Part shown: in pieces, positions 38,325-48,034 of the stretch
Layout of the letters: each line of letters starts with the position of its first letter
Position numbering within the stretch: the first letter of the stretch is position 1
Origin: an uncultured Oscillospiraceae bacterium
GTDB lineage: Bacteria > Bacillota > Clostridia > Oscillospirales > Ruminococcaceae
Direction of reading: 5' to 3'
Length of the DNA: 63,098 bases
Assembly: GCA_910587135.1 (NCBI GenBank)
Contig: CAJULF010000008.1
Span: 1 to 63,098, forward strand
Notes under the pieces: model-generated
Databases searched by the model: none
Told to the model about the DNA's origin: nothing
Seen by the model: the letters and a program-made list of their open reading frames with translations, nothing else
Made by a program: the position numbers and the translations under genes

Positions 38325-39686
38325 ATGAATTTTGAAGAGCTGCGTTCTTCCTCAACATTAAATAAGATGTGCGAGGATTTTACTAAAACCACCACAATAG
38401 ACAATTCTCTTTACGGAAAGTTCGGCGTAAAGCGCGGACTTAGAAATTCCGACGGCTCGGGAGTGGTCGCGGGAATAACCAATGTATGCTGTGTACACGG
38501 TTATGTTATCAGCGAGGGTGACAAGCAGCCTATCGAGGGCGAGCTTATCTACCGCGGATACAGCGTTAAGGATCTTGTGAACGGAGTTATCAGAGATAAA
38601 CGCTTCGGTTATGAGGAGGTCGCTTATCTGCTGCTTTTCGGGGTGCTCCCGACAGATGCGCAGCTTACCTCTTTCTGTGCCCTTATCAGAGAGTTCCGCG
38701 AGCTGCCGATTTATTTCAGTGAAGACGTTATCATACGCTGTCACTCACCGAATATCATGAACAAGATGGCGCAGGCGGTGCTGGCTTTGTACGGTTTTGA
38801 CGACAATCCCGAAGATAAATCTGTGCAAAGCGAGATGATAAAGGCGATCTCCGTTATTGCAAAGCTGCCTGCCATCATGGTCGCGTCATATCAGGCTATG
38901 AGAAGGTTCTACCACAACGATTCCATGGTAATGCACCCTTTCAAGGAGGACGAGAGCCTTGCGGAAAGCATTCTGTCAACGCTGCGCGACGACAGAAGCT
39001 ACACGCCCGAGGAGGCACATCTTCTTGATTTGTGTCTCATGCTTCATGCGGAGCACGGCGGCGGAAACAACTCTACCTTTGCCTGCCGCACGGTTTCTTC
39101 GTCGGGAACGGACGCATATTCAGCCTATTCGGCGGCGATATGCTCTCTTAAGGGTCCCCGCCACGGCGGCGCAAACATCAAGGTGATGGAAATGCTGGAC
39201 TGTATTAAGGAGGGCGTTTCCGACTGGGACAGCGACAGCGAGGTGAGCGATTTCCTGCACAGGATAATGCGCAGGCAGGAGGGAGACGGCTCGGGGCTTA
39301 TTTACGGCATGGGACACGCCGTGTACACCTTGTCCGACCCGAGGGCGATGATTTTGAAGGAAAACGCCATGAATCTTGCCAAGGGAACGGAGTTTGAGGC
39401 GGAATTCCGTCTGCTTGATACCATAGAGCGGCTTACTCCCAAGGTATTTGCGGAGGAGCGCGGTGACATCAAGAATATATGCGCGAATGTTGATATGTAT
39501 TCGGGATTGGTGTATAAAATGCTGAAAATTCCCGTAGAAATGTATACGGCGCTGTTTGCCTGTGCGAGAATGGCGGGCTGGTGCGCGCACAGAATGGAAG
39601 AGATGATAAACGGCAAGCGCATCATTCGCCCCGCTTATAAGGCGATAAATCTGAATAAAACTTACATACCGCTTGAAAAGCGTTGA
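38325..39686 (+). CDS. gltA: Citrate synthase
   Basis: 453 residues. Core signatures: GELIYRGYSVKDLV, VAYLLLFGVLP, LHAEHGGGNNSTFACR with the first catalytic His, LKGPRHGGANIKVMEM with the second, and YGMGHAVYTLSDPRA. It makes citrate from oxaloacetate and acetyl-CoA. The type is the longer clostridial Si-citrate synthase. GGAGG lies 9 bases before the ATG. With acn and icd it completes the three steps from oxaloacetate to 2-oxoglutarate, though it is in a separate transcript. Confidence 0.95.
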   Translation: MNFEELRSSSTLNKMCEDFTKTTTIDNSLYGKFGVKRGLRNSDGSGVVAGITNVCCVHGYVISEGDKQPIEGELIYRGYSVKDLVNGVIRDKRFGYEEVAYLLLFGVLPTDAQLTSFCALIREFRELPIYFSEDVIIRCHSPNIMNKMAQAVLALYGFDDNPEDKSVQSEMIKAISVIAKLPAIMVASYQAMRRFYHNDSMVMHPFKEDESLAESILSTLRDDRSYTPEEAHLLDLCLMLHAEHGGGNNSTFACRTVSSSGTDAYSAYSAAICSLKGPRHGGANIKVMEMLDCIKEGVSDWDSDSEVSDFLHRIMRRQEGDGSGLIYGMGHAVYTLSDPRAMILKENAMNLAKGTEFEAEFRLLDTIERLTPKVFAEERGDIKNICANVDMYSGLVYKMLKIPVEMYTALFACARMAGWCAHRMEEMINGKRIIRPAYKAINLNKTYIPLEKR

Positions 39687-39713
39687 TTTTCGGGGAAAGA
39701 GGGCAATTGAAAG

Positions 39714-40625
39714 ATGAAAAAAAACAGCAGGCTTTCGGTGTGGCTTATGGCGGGAGCGTTTGTGCTATGTTCTGTCACAAGGCTTTTGCAGATAGTACTG
39801 GGAACTGATATGACGTCGGGATTTCTGTATCATGACAACGGATTTTTGCTTGATTGGGGCTATTATGGGTTTATATTGATCACCTTTGTGCTGGCAATCG
39901 TTTTCGCGGTGATCGACGGGAAAAAGGGCAGCTTCGCGACAGCTCCCGTAAACAATATTTCCGACGGAAGAGCGGCGGTTATTGGTTTCGGGCTGCTTTT
40001 GACGGGAATGTGCGCACTATATGAGGGATTTGCCGAAAGAGGTGCGCTTGCTCCGCTAAGGCTGCTGATTTATATCGACTTCATTGCGGGAGCTCTTATG
40101 GTCGTGCTGGCGTTCGTAACGCTTTACAAAAAGGAATTCAAGCCTGCGCTGGGCTTCTGTTATGTTCTGCCGGGAGCGTATTTCATGCTGCGCGGCGTGT
40201 GTGTATTCATGAAGCGCATGGTAATCACCGCTGTTCCCGAGTATCTTATTGAGGCAATTTCGGTGCTGGTGGGATCTCTGTTTTTTATGCAGCTCTCCAA
40301 GCTGCTTTCGGGAAACGAGAAAAAGCTAACCAGGATAACTGTCTGCGGATATGGCGTAGCCGCCGCGGTGCTTACGCTCTCATCTTCGCTGGCAACTGTT
40401 ATAGCCGGCTTTGCCGCTCCCGAGGATATATCCTCGCGTATCACCGCCACTGCCTACGATGCCGAGCTTTTTTTCCAGGCGGGCATGGGGGAAAACGCTT
40501 ATTTTATGACCTATACTCCTTGGGTGAATGTTGCCATGGGCATTACGGCGGCTGCGACCGTGGCAGTGCTTTTTATTGGCGAAAAGCCTAAAAAAGCCGA
40601 ATCGCCCGCTGAGGAAACAGAGTGA
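39714..40625 (+). CDS. Polytopic membrane protein of unknown function
   Basis: 303 residues, about eight hydrophobic segments (for example LITFVLAIVFAVI, LIYIDFIAGALMVVLAFVTL, AISVLVGSLFFMQLSKLLSG). Short charged loops, acidic C-terminus (PKKAESPAEETE). No recognisable transporter or enzyme motif; I do not know the family. It starts 28 bases after gltA and may be read from its promoter. Confidence 0.6.
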   Translation: MKKNSRLSVWLMAGAFVLCSVTRLLQIVLGTDMTSGFLYHDNGFLLDWGYYGFILITFVLAIVFAVIDGKKGSFATAPVNNISDGRAAVIGFGLLLTGMCALYEGFAERGALAPLRLLIYIDFIAGALMVVLAFVTLYKKEFKPALGFCYVLPGAYFMLRGVCVFMKRMVITAVPEYLIEAISVLVGSLFFMQLSKLLSGNEKKLTRITVCGYGVAAAVLTLSSSLATVIAGFAAPEDISSRITATAYDAELFFQAGMGENAYFMTYTPWVNVAMGITAAATVAVLFIGEKPKKAESPAEETE

Positions 40626-40700
40626 AAAGCCCGCGCAGGTGCATGCGCACAGGAAAAATCTTTTAATAATTTTTGAAAAAGGGCTTTTAAAATCCATCGG

Positions 40701-40713
40701 AATATGGTATAAT
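40701..40713 (+). promoter_or_regulatory. Extended -10 promoter for the lipoprotein gene
   Basis: TGGTATAAT (TATAAT at 40708-40713) with the TGN extension; the only -35 candidate at 17 bp is a weak TTTTAA (40685-40690). Confidence 0.5.
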
Positions 40714-40786
40714 TGGTTAGGTATTGTTTTTGACCGATACCTGACCATTTTTTATATAACAATTGTTTCCCATTCGGAGGGATTTT

Positions 40787-42121
40787 GTGAAAATAAATAA
40801 AATTCTGCAAACTCTGCTTTGCTGCTTTGTTATAATAACGCTTTGCGGCTGCTCCGCCGGAATTTCCGCGGAGAATATGCTTACCGCGCCAAAGCTGGAC
40901 GCGGAGCAAAGCGCTATATACCAGGCTCTGATAAACAGCGTGGGTACGGGAGTAAAGCTGAAATACCCCAAAAGCGGCGATTACCGCTCCGCGTTCGTCC
41001 TTAAGAATATCGACGGCGAGGAGGGCGACGAAGCACTGGTGTTCTATGAGAGCCAGACGGTGCAGTCGGGCGAGAGCGCTTTGCGGCTTAAAATACTGGA
41101 TAAGAACGGCGGCGAGTGGTCGGCGGTATACGATATTGCGTGCGTTGGCAGCGAGGTGGACAGTATAAGCTTTGCGCATCTTGGCGACACCGATAACGTG
41201 GATATAATCATCTGTTACAGTCTGCTTAATCAGTCGGAGAAATCATTCAGCGTATTGAATTACAGCGGCGGCATACCCGTTGAGCTTTTCTCATCGACCT
41301 ATGCCTGCCTTGAGGTGATTGATCTGAACGCGGACGGCAGCGACGAGCTGGTGTGCGTTGTAAACGACAAGGCGAATCAGATGTCCACCGCAATGATGTT
41401 CACAAATTCGGAAGATGGCTTTGAAAAGCTCTCGGAGACCCAACTTGGCGGAGAGGCTTCGGATTATGTCAGGGTTGTAAAAGGTAAGTTGTCGGAAAGC
41501 ATAACCGCGCTGTTTCTGGATTACTCCCGAGGCGCGGGGCAGTACGGCACGGACGTGGTCTATTGCTACGGTAACAGGCTGGTCACCCCGGAGGGCGGGG
41601 CAAATTTGATCTCGCGCTTTACAAACGATTTTATCGCGGATATCCCTTGTTCGGATATCGACAACGACGGATTTATAGAGATACCATCAACCACTCCGCT
41701 GCCGGGATATGAGACGCTTACCCGTCCGGAGCAGCTCTGCGCGGTGCGGTGGTATACCGTTACCGATGATAATTTCATCATGGAGCATTACGGCTATTTC
41801 AGCAGCAAATACAGCTTTGCGCTGCTGTTCCCAAGCAGGTGGCAGGGTGTTGTGTCCGCGGTTGTGAATTTCGCGGATAATGAGATAGTGTTTATATCCT
41901 ACACGGTCAATACGGGTCTGGATATAAACGGGGAGACCGAGCTTATGCGTATTCGCGCCGTTGATAAGGACGACGAAGAGGGTCTTGCCGCGGCAAAAAG
42001 CATGCGTGTCCTTGGCGAAAGCAGCGAAACCGTATACTGCTGCTCGGAGAGCGCGGATTATCTTACGGGTAATCTGGCGCTGACCAAAAGCGAACTTGAA
42101 AACTGCTTTATCATTTTATAG
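40787..42121 (+). CDS. Large putative lipoprotein
   Basis: 444 residues from GTG 40787 (GGAGGGA 5 bases upstream). Signal peptide VKINKILQTLLCCFVIITLC with lipobox LCGC (Cys about 19-20). The mature part has repeated short beta units such as VLKNIDGEEGDEALVFYES, CLEVIDLNADGSDELVCVV and CSDIDNDGFIEIP, reminiscent of FG-GAP/VCBS or Asp-rich Ca-binding repeats (D-x-[ND]-x-D-G). This suggests an extracellular beta-propeller. Function unknown. Confidence 0.65.
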   Translation: MKINKILQTLLCCFVIITLCGCSAGISAENMLTAPKLDAEQSAIYQALINSVGTGVKLKYPKSGDYRSAFVLKNIDGEEGDEALVFYESQTVQSGESALRLKILDKNGGEWSAVYDIACVGSEVDSISFAHLGDTDNVDIIICYSLLNQSEKSFSVLNYSGGIPVELFSSTYACLEVIDLNADGSDELVCVVNDKANQMSTAMMFTNSEDGFEKLSETQLGGEASDYVRVVKGKLSESITALFLDYSRGAGQYGTDVVYCYGNRLVTPEGGANLISRFTNDFIADIPCSDIDNDGFIEIPSTTPLPGYETLTRPEQLCAVRWYTVTDDNFIMEHYGYFSSKYSFALLFPSRWQGVVSAVVNFADNEIVFISYTVNTGLDINGETELMRIRAVDKDDEEGLAAAKSMRVLGESSETVYCCSESADYLTGNLALTKSELENCFIIL

Positions 42122-42148
42122 ACTTTTATTTCTTATTTGGGGGCAACT

Positions 42149-42595
42149 ATGGGGCATTGTATCAGAGCTGTTATAGGCTCGCGGGAATCTGTCCGCAGGC
42201 TGGCGGAGGATTGGCTCAAGGCAAAGGTGGTTGAGCTGCCGCAGGATTTCGGAATGATATTCATGACGGACGACCTTTTGGAGGACGTCGGAGAGCTGTT
42301 GGAAGTATCCGACGAGCTTCCCTTTTCCGAGCTTGAAAATTTTACCGAAGAGGTAAAAGAGCTTATGGAGCGGTACTCTTTCCGCACTAAGCTGACTTAT
42401 GTCGAAACCGACTATTTCGGAGGTGTGGGAACGCAGGCGGGCGTGCTCTATGAAAACGGACGAGCAGCTATCGGACCGCGCCGCGGCAGCGGAACAATAA
42501 ATATTTTGTTAAAAGAGCTTGGCGTTTGGTGTTACCCCGATAAGGACGAATTTGATATGCTGGAATTGGGAAAATACCGGCATATGCCGTATTAG
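42149..42595 (+). CDS. Uncharacterised soluble protein
   Basis: 148 residues from ATG 42149 (GGGGG 5 bases upstream). Alpha/beta character with SRESVRRLAEDWLKAKVVEL and YVETDYFGGVGTQAGVLYEN; no motif I recognise. It lies between the lipoprotein and the two-component system and may be part of either transcript. Confidence 0.6.
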   Translation: MGHCIRAVIGSRESVRRLAEDWLKAKVVELPQDFGMIFMTDDLLEDVGELLEVSDELPFSELENFTEEVKELMERYSFRTKLTYVETDYFGGVGTQAGVLYENGRAAIGPRRGSGTINILLKELGVWCYPDKDEFDMLELGKYRHMPY

Positions 42596-42640
42596 TTCCA
42601 ATAGCAGGAAAGTGACCGAATTTACTGAAAGGAAAAGCGT

Positions 42641-43336
42641 ATGAAAAGAATACTTGTTTGCGAGGACGAGGAGGCTATACGTGATTTTGTGGTGATAAAT
42701 CTCCGGCGGGCGGGGTATGATGTTGTTGACGTAGCCTGCGGAGAAGACGCGGTGGAGGTCTATAACCGGCAAAACGGCAGCTTTGACGTGGCGCTTCTGG
42801 ACATAATGATGCCGGGAATGGACGGGTTTACGCTGTGCAGATGGATAAGGGAAAAAAGCAGCGAGATAGGTATAATAATGCTGTCCGCAAAATCGCAGGA
42901 GATGGACAAGGTCAATTGCCTTATGATAGGCGCGGACGATTATGTTACAAAGCCGTTTTCGCCCTCCGAGCTTGTTGCGAGAGTGGATGCGATATACCGC
43001 AGGGTGAGCATCAGCAATGCCCATAAGGATAACTCCAAAATCATAATTTCGGGTCCGTTTTCGTTGGACTACCAAAGCCGTACCGTGCGCAAAAACGGCA
43101 ATCTGGTTGACCTTACCCAGGTTGAATACCATATAATTGAATATCTTCTGAAAAATCGCAATACCGCTCTTGACCGCAAGACTATTCTCCACCATATCTG
43201 GGGTGACGCTTATGTAGGGGAGGACAAGGTGGTTGACGTGAATATACGCAGACTGCGCATGAAGATAGAGGAAGACCCCTCGAATCCGAAGTATATCATA
43301 ACACTGTGGGGTTTTGGTTATAAGTGGAATATCTGA
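42641..43336 (+). CDS. OmpR-family response regulator
   Basis: 231 residues. Receiver domain with acidic pocket CEDEEA, phospho-acceptor Asp54 (LLDIMMPGMDGF), Thr/Ser in MLSAKS and Lys in YVTKPFSP; C-terminal winged helix (about 130-231, VVDVNIRRLRMKIEEDPSNP). PhoB/YycF-like. Its stop is one base before the ATG of its kinase, so the pair is coupled. Targets unknown; the neighbouring lipoprotein is a possible one. Confidence 0.92.
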   Translation: MKRILVCEDEEAIRDFVVINLRRAGYDVVDVACGEDAVEVYNRQNGSFDVALLDIMMPGMDGFTLCRWIREKSSEIGIIMLSAKSQEMDKVNCLMIGADDYVTKPFSPSELVARVDAIYRRVSISNAHKDNSKIIISGPFSLDYQSRTVRKNGNLVDLTQVEYHIIEYLLKNRNTALDRKTILHHIWGDAYVGEDKVVDVNIRRLRMKIEEDPSNPKYIITLWGFGYKWNI

Positions 43337-43337
43337 T

Positions 43338-44786
43338 ATGAACGAGGTTGTAAGTAAAACGGCGCGCGTAGGAAGGTCAAAGCGCTCCATAGCCACGCGG
43401 TGGATGGTAAACACACTGAGTGTTATCGCGCTGCTGCTTATCATAGCCAACGTCAGCATTTATTACTTTATGCGGCAGTATTACTACGGCTCGGCGGAAA
43501 GCTACGTGGTGTCGGAGGCTAACGCTACGGCTACCATTCTGGCAAGGCTTTACGGCGATCTGGCGGTGAATTACTCCACGGGAGTAAGGGAGCTTATAGA
43601 GGGCTTTGAAAAAAAGGACAGAATGGAAATGATGTCCATAAACAAAAGCGGCGAGGTGACACTCTCATCAAGCGGCTTTACGCCCGACGACAGCTACTAT
43701 ATGCCCGACTACGAGCTGGCGCTGGAAAGCGAAGACGGACTGGGAATATTCAGAGGAAACGACGGCGGGGAGAACATTCTTGCAGTCACGATAATGATAG
43801 CCCAGCCAAGCAGCAACTACAACGCGCTGCGCTTTGTTACCTCGCTGGAGATGGTGGACAGCCAGTTATCGGCAATTATTCTGGCGGCGATGGTTATAAG
43901 CCTGTTTGTTATTCTGATCGTTGTGATGACGGGGCTGTACTTTGTAAAGTCGATATGCGTTCCGCTGGTGGAGATAAGCGAGACCGCGAAGAAGCTCGCC
44001 AAGGGAGATTTCTCCGAAAGGATAGCCATCAAGAATAACGACGAGATAGGAGACCTTTCACGGGCGTTCAATGATATGGCGGACGAGCTTGAAAACTCCG
44101 AACAGATAAAGAACGATTTCATATCCTCGGTTTCTCATGAGCTGCGCACTCCGCTCACAGCAATAAAGGGCTGGAGCGAAACGCTGGCGGGCGGATACGA
44201 GCCGGAAACTTTCTTGAAAGGCATGAAGGTGATATCGGGTGAAACGCTGCGTCTGGAGCGCATGGTGGAGGAATTGTTGGATTTCTCGCGCATACAGAGC
44301 GGGCATTTCTCTCTTCAGATGAGCAAGATGGACGTTATTGCCGAGCTTGAGGACGCGTTGCTGATTTATATCGACAAGGCTAAAAAGGAGAACATTCTCA
44401 TAAGCTATGACGAGCCCGAGTTTCTCTGCCCCGTTTACGGCGACAAGAACAGGCTGAGGCAGGTTTTTATAAATGTTATAGACAACGCTATAAAGTACAC
44501 CGACCCGGGCGGGCGGATAGATATCTCGGTAGAAAAGCGTGATGATTCGGTAAGCGTTATCGTGGCGGATACGGGCTGCGGGATAGCCCCCTCCGACCTT
44601 CCCAAGGTAAAGGCAAAGTTTTACAAGGCGAACAGCACACGCCGCGGCTCGGGAATAGGGCTTGCTGTGGCTGATGAGATAATAGCTATGCACGGCGGCG
44701 CTCTGGATATGGAAAGCGAATTGAATGTGGGCACTACGGTAATCATTACACTCCCGTTGGATAAAATGACGGCCGATAACGGATAA
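43338..44786 (+). CDS. Sensor histidine kinase
   Basis: 482 residues. TM1 about 24-46, an extracellular ~140-residue sensor, TM2 about 183-210, HAMP (about 211-260), HisKA with H267 (ISSVSHELRTPLTAI), HATPase with N-box NVIDNAIKYT, G1 DTGCGIAP and G2 GSGIGLAVADEI. Related to the WalK/PhoR branch but without a PAS domain. It works with the adjacent response regulator. Signal unknown. Confidence 0.92.
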   Translation: MNEVVSKTARVGRSKRSIATRWMVNTLSVIALLLIIANVSIYYFMRQYYYGSAESYVVSEANATATILARLYGDLAVNYSTGVRELIEGFEKKDRMEMMSINKSGEVTLSSSGFTPDDSYYMPDYELALESEDGLGIFRGNDGGENILAVTIMIAQPSSNYNALRFVTSLEMVDSQLSAIILAAMVISLFVILIVVMTGLYFVKSICVPLVEISETAKKLAKGDFSERIAIKNNDEIGDLSRAFNDMADELENSEQIKNDFISSVSHELRTPLTAIKGWSETLAGGYEPETFLKGMKVISGETLRLERMVEELLDFSRIQSGHFSLQMSKMDVIAELEDALLIYIDKAKKENILISYDEPEFLCPVYGDKNRLRQVFINVIDNAIKYTDPGGRIDISVEKRDDSVSVIVADTGCGIAPSDLPKVKAKFYKANSTRRGSGIGLAVADEIIAMHGGALDMESELNVGTTVIITLPLDKMTADNG

Positions 44787-44949
44787 TGAATGATAGAGTC
44801 AGCACGTTCACACAGGGATATTCACGCAGCAAGCTCCGAAAGCGCAGCAGAGCGGAGTTGTCGGAGTGAGGCAGTGCGGGCGCAGCCCGCAGGGTGTGAG
44901 AAAAACCTTAAAATCACGGGAAAAATCTTTCAGATTAAGGAGATTAAAA
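44787..44949. other. G/C-rich palindromic leader before yqhQ
   Basis: Contains CACGCAGCAAGCTCCG, AGCGCAGCAGAGCGGAG, the hairpin GCGGGCGCAGCCCGC and ends in ATTAAGGAG, the ribosome-binding site of yqhQ. The layout (CACGCAG ... core ... AAGGAG before a non-ATG start) resembles the family B repeats at 8.2 and 54.6 kb but with low identity. Confidence 0.4.
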
Positions 44950-45948
44950 GTGAGCAAAAAAACAGATACGGATAAAAAAACACGGATAGGCGGACAGGCG
45001 CTTATTGAGGGGATTATGATGAAAGGCGTGTCCACGGGAGCGATGGCTGTTCGCATGAAAGACGGCAGCATTGACGTTGAGGAGTGGGATATTAACGATA
45101 AGAAATGGTATGAAAAAGTGCCGATAATACGGGGCAGCTTTAATTTTGTAAAGACTCTCACGGAGGGCTATACCTATATGACGAAGTCCGCGGAAAAAAG
45201 CGGAATGATGGAGGACGACTCCGATGAGGAGCAGACTAAATTCGAGAAATGGCTGGATGATAAGCTCGGCGACAAGCTCACGGGCGTAATAATGGGCATT
45301 GCCATGGTCATAGCGGTGGCGCTGGCGGTGGTGATGTTTCTGTTTGTGCCGTCCTATATTTTTACAGGCATAGAATATCTTGCGGGAGATGCTGATATTT
45401 CCGGTTGGCGTACGGTCTTTGAGGGTGTGCTGAAAATCGCCATGTTCGTGGGATATATGGCTCTGGTGGCGCAGATGAAGGATATCAGGCGCACCTACGA
45501 GTATCACGGCGCGGAGCATAAAACCATTACCTGCTATGAGCAGGGAAAGGAACTGACGGTGGAGAATGTGCGGCAGATGTGTCGATTTCACCCGCGCTGC
45601 GGCACGAGCTTTATTATAATCACGCTGCTGGTAAGCATTCTGGTATACATGGTTGTGCCGATAACTCCCGATATGTTCAAGGAGTGGCTGGGCATTGAGA
45701 ACGACGGGCTTGCGATATTGCTGCGCGTGGTCTGCAAGCTGATTTTGCTTCCGCTTGTGGTGGGAATATCCTACGAGCTGATAAAGCTGGCGGGAAGATA
45801 CACAAATATCTTTACAAAGATAATCTCAGCTCCCGGGCTTTGGATGCAGCGGCTGACCACAAGAGAGCCCGATGATTCGCAGATTGAGATAGCCATTGCA
45901 GCGATCACGCCCTGCCTGCCCAAGGAGGGAGAGGACGACTCGTGGTAA
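44950..45948 (+). CDS. yqhQ: DUF1385 membrane protein, YqhQ family
   Basis: 332 residues from GTG 44950 (AAGGAG 7 bases upstream). GGQALIEGIMMKG near the N-terminus, YHGAEHKTITCYE and FHPRCGTSFIIITLLVS in the middle, and about five membrane segments: a full match to the YqhQ/DUF1385 pattern. The role is unclear; the conserved His/Cys residues suggest a metal site. In Clostridia it is commonly adjacent to prmC, as here (7-base overlap). Confidence 0.88.
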   Translation: MSKKTDTDKKTRIGGQALIEGIMMKGVSTGAMAVRMKDGSIDVEEWDINDKKWYEKVPIIRGSFNFVKTLTEGYTYMTKSAEKSGMMEDDSDEEQTKFEKWLDDKLGDKLTGVIMGIAMVIAVALAVVMFLFVPSYIFTGIEYLAGDADISGWRTVFEGVLKIAMFVGYMALVAQMKDIRRTYEYHGAEHKTITCYEQGKELTVENVRQMCRFHPRCGTSFIIITLLVSILVYMVVPITPDMFKEWLGIENDGLAILLRVVCKLILLPLVVGISYELIKLAGRYTNIFTKIISAPGLWMQRLTTREPDDSQIEIAIAAITPCLPKEGEDDSW

Positions 45949-46772
45949 TACGCGAGCTTATACTTGAGCTGACCGCGGTTTTTTCGGAAGCTGGCGTGGA
46001 TAACGCTCGGTTTGAAGTGGAATGTATCATGGAGCGCGCGGGGATATCAAGGCTTACGCTACTTACGGAGCCGAATATGCCGGTCGCGCGTGAGATCGCG
46101 GACACCGCGTTTGAAATGGGTTCACGCAGAGTGTCCGGAGAGCCGCTCCAGTATATTCTGGGCGAGTGGGAATTTTACGGATATCCCTTCAAGGTCGGAA
46201 AGGGCGTTCTGATACCTCGGCAGGATACGGAGCTTCTCACGGAGATCGCGGAGGGATATCTCAAAAGGAACGGCGGACTGACAGCCGATTTGTGCGCGGG
46301 CAGCGGCTGTGTGGGGATATCGCTTGCAAGGCGGTGCGGGTGCAGGGTAAATTGCTATGAGCTTTCCGAAGCGGCTTTCGGGTATCTCGAAACAAATATC
46401 GGGCTTAACGGTGTCGGCGGAACGGTCAGGGCGATACAAGCTGACGTGCTTACGGTCACACCGACGGAGAAGTTCGACGCTGTTGTTACAAATCCGCCAT
46501 ATCTTACGAGTGATGATATGAAGCAGCTTCAGAGGGAGGTGGCTTTTGAGCCGCAAAGCGCGCTGTACGGCGGCAGCGACGGTCTGAACTTTTACAGAGG
46601 TATACTTCCGCGCTGGACGGGCTTCCTTAAAAGCGGCGGGCTGTTCGCGGCGGAAATTGGCATGGGTCAGGAAAAAGACGTTATGCGTATCTTTGCCGAG
46701 AGCGGTATAAAAGCGGAATGCGCAAGGGATACGCGCGGGATATACCGTGTGGTATACGGAATAAAGCGATAG
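45942..46772 (+). CDS. prmC: Release-factor glutamine methyltransferase
   Basis: 276 residues. N-terminal helical domain (VIRELILELTAVFSEAGVDN), LIPRQDTELL, SAM motif I region DLCAGSGCVGISLA (DLCAGSG for the usual DLGTGSG), and the catalytic VVTNPPYLTSDD with EPQSALYGGSDGLNFYR. It methylates the Gln of the GGQ motif in RF1/RF2. GTG start at 45942 overlapping the yqhQ stop. prfA, its usual neighbour, does not follow. Confidence 0.93.
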   Translation: MVIRELILELTAVFSEAGVDNARFEVECIMERAGISRLTLLTEPNMPVAREIADTAFEMGSRRVSGEPLQYILGEWEFYGYPFKVGKGVLIPRQDTELLTEIAEGYLKRNGGLTADLCAGSGCVGISLARRCGCRVNCYELSEAAFGYLETNIGLNGVGGTVRAIQADVLTVTPTEKFDAVVTNPPYLTSDDMKQLQREVAFEPQSALYGGSDGLNFYRGILPRWTGFLKSGGLFAAEIGMGQEKDVMRIFAESGIKAECARDTRGIYRVVYGIKR

Positions 46773-46873
46773 CTTTCGGAGCGGCATTCAAAAGCCGCCG
46801 AAAATCGGAAAGTTACCTGCGGGCTTTACCGTGTGGTTATATAAAGTGATTATAATAATGGAGGAACAATAAT

Positions 46874-48034
46874 ATGGCAATGGACAAGAAAAAGGACAAA
46901 AAGCTGCCGCCCCCCGTCGTCAAGATAGTTGACCCCGAGGAGAAGAAAAAGGCTCTGAAAACCGCTATGGCGCAGATCGAAAAGACATATGGAGCGGGCT
47001 CTATAATGTTTATGGGCGAGAACAAGCACCTGGATATAGAGTGTATCTCCACAGGCTCGTTGATGCTTGATATGGCGCTTGGCATAGGCGGACTTCCGCG
47101 CGGAAGGATCATTGAGATATACGGCACGGAGTCTTCGGGTAAGACCACTCTTACGCTGCACTCCATTGCCGAAGCGCAAAAAGCAGGCGGCACGGCGGCA
47201 TTTATCGACGTGGAGCACGCTCTTGACCCTGTGTACGCGAAAAAGCTCGGCGTAGACGTGGACAATCTTCTGGTTTCCCAGCCCGATACGGGCGAGCAGG
47301 CGCTTGAGATAATCGAAACGCTTATCCGTTCGGGCGCGATAGATATCATAGTTCTGGACTCGGTAGCGGCAATGACCACCCGCGCGGAGATAGACGGCGA
47401 TATGGGCGACGCTCATGTCGGAATACAGGCAAGACTGATGTCGCAGGCGCTGAGAAAGCTGACATCGGTTATAAACAAATCTAACACGGTTGCTATTTTT
47501 ATAAATCAGATAAGAGAGAAAATCGGCATTACGTACGGAAATCCCGAAACCACCCCGGGCGGCAGGGCGCTTAAATTCTATTCATCGGTACGAATTGAAG
47601 TAAGGCGCGGCGAGCCTATCAAGGACGGCGGTCAGGTAATCGGCTACGGTACAAAGGCGAAGGTAGTGAAAAATAAGGTAGCACCTCCCTTTAAAACGGC
47701 AAAGTTTGATATGGTATTCGGCGAGGGAATATCAAAGTTGGGCGAGATCGTGGATACCTCGGTGGAGCTGGGCATCGTTAAAAAGAGCGGTTCGTGGTTC
47801 AGCTACGACGATATGAAGATAGGACAGGGTCGTGAAAAGGTAAAGCAATATCTTATAGACAACCCGACCATCTGCGACGAGGTGGAGAAGAAAATTCGTG
47901 AGGAATTCGCCAAAAACTCCAGTCTGCTGGAATCCGAAGCGGATGACGAAACATCCGATGATGTAAAGACGCCCGCACCCGCTCCGTCCGACGATGACGA
48001 TTTTGCGGAGTTTGCCCCCGAGGAGCTTGAATAA
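46874..48034 (+). CDS. recA: Recombinase RecA
   Basis: 386 residues. Walker A GTESSGKTT (84-92), Walker B IIVLDSVAAM, the L2-adjacent NQIREKIGITYGNPETTPGG and ALKFYSSVRIEVRR. A charged N-terminal extension (~25 residues, KKKDKKLPPPVV) and an acidic C-terminal tail (SDDDDFAEFAPEELE). Central to homologous recombination and SOS induction. GGAGG is 9 bases before the ATG. A LexA box was not found in the 101-bp upstream gap. The stop overlaps the recX ATG. Confidence 0.97.
   Translation: MAMDKKKDKKLPPPVVKIVDPEEKKKALKTAMAQIEKTYGAGSIMFMGENKHLDIECISTGSLMLDMALGIGGLPRGRIIEIYGTESSGKTTLTLHSIAEAQKAGGTAAFIDVEHALDPVYAKKLGVDVDNLLVSQPDTGEQALEIIETLIRSGAIDIIVLDSVAAMTTRAEIDGDMGDAHVGIQARLMSQALRKLTSVINKSNTVAIFINQIREKIGITYGNPETTPGGRALKFYSSVRIEVRRGEPIKDGGQVIGYGTKAKVVKNKVAPPFKTAKFDMVFGEGISKLGEIVDTSVELGIVKKSGSWFSYDDMKIGQGREKVKQYLIDNPTICDEVEKKIREEFAKNSSLLESEADDETSDDVKTPAPAPSDDDDFAEFAPEELE

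Noticed and set aside
46773..46873. LexA/SOS box upstream of recA
   Set aside because: No GAAC-N4-GTTC-type or CGAACATATGTTCG-like palindrome is visible in the gap; a TATAAT at 46851 is too close to the start codon to be a normal -10.
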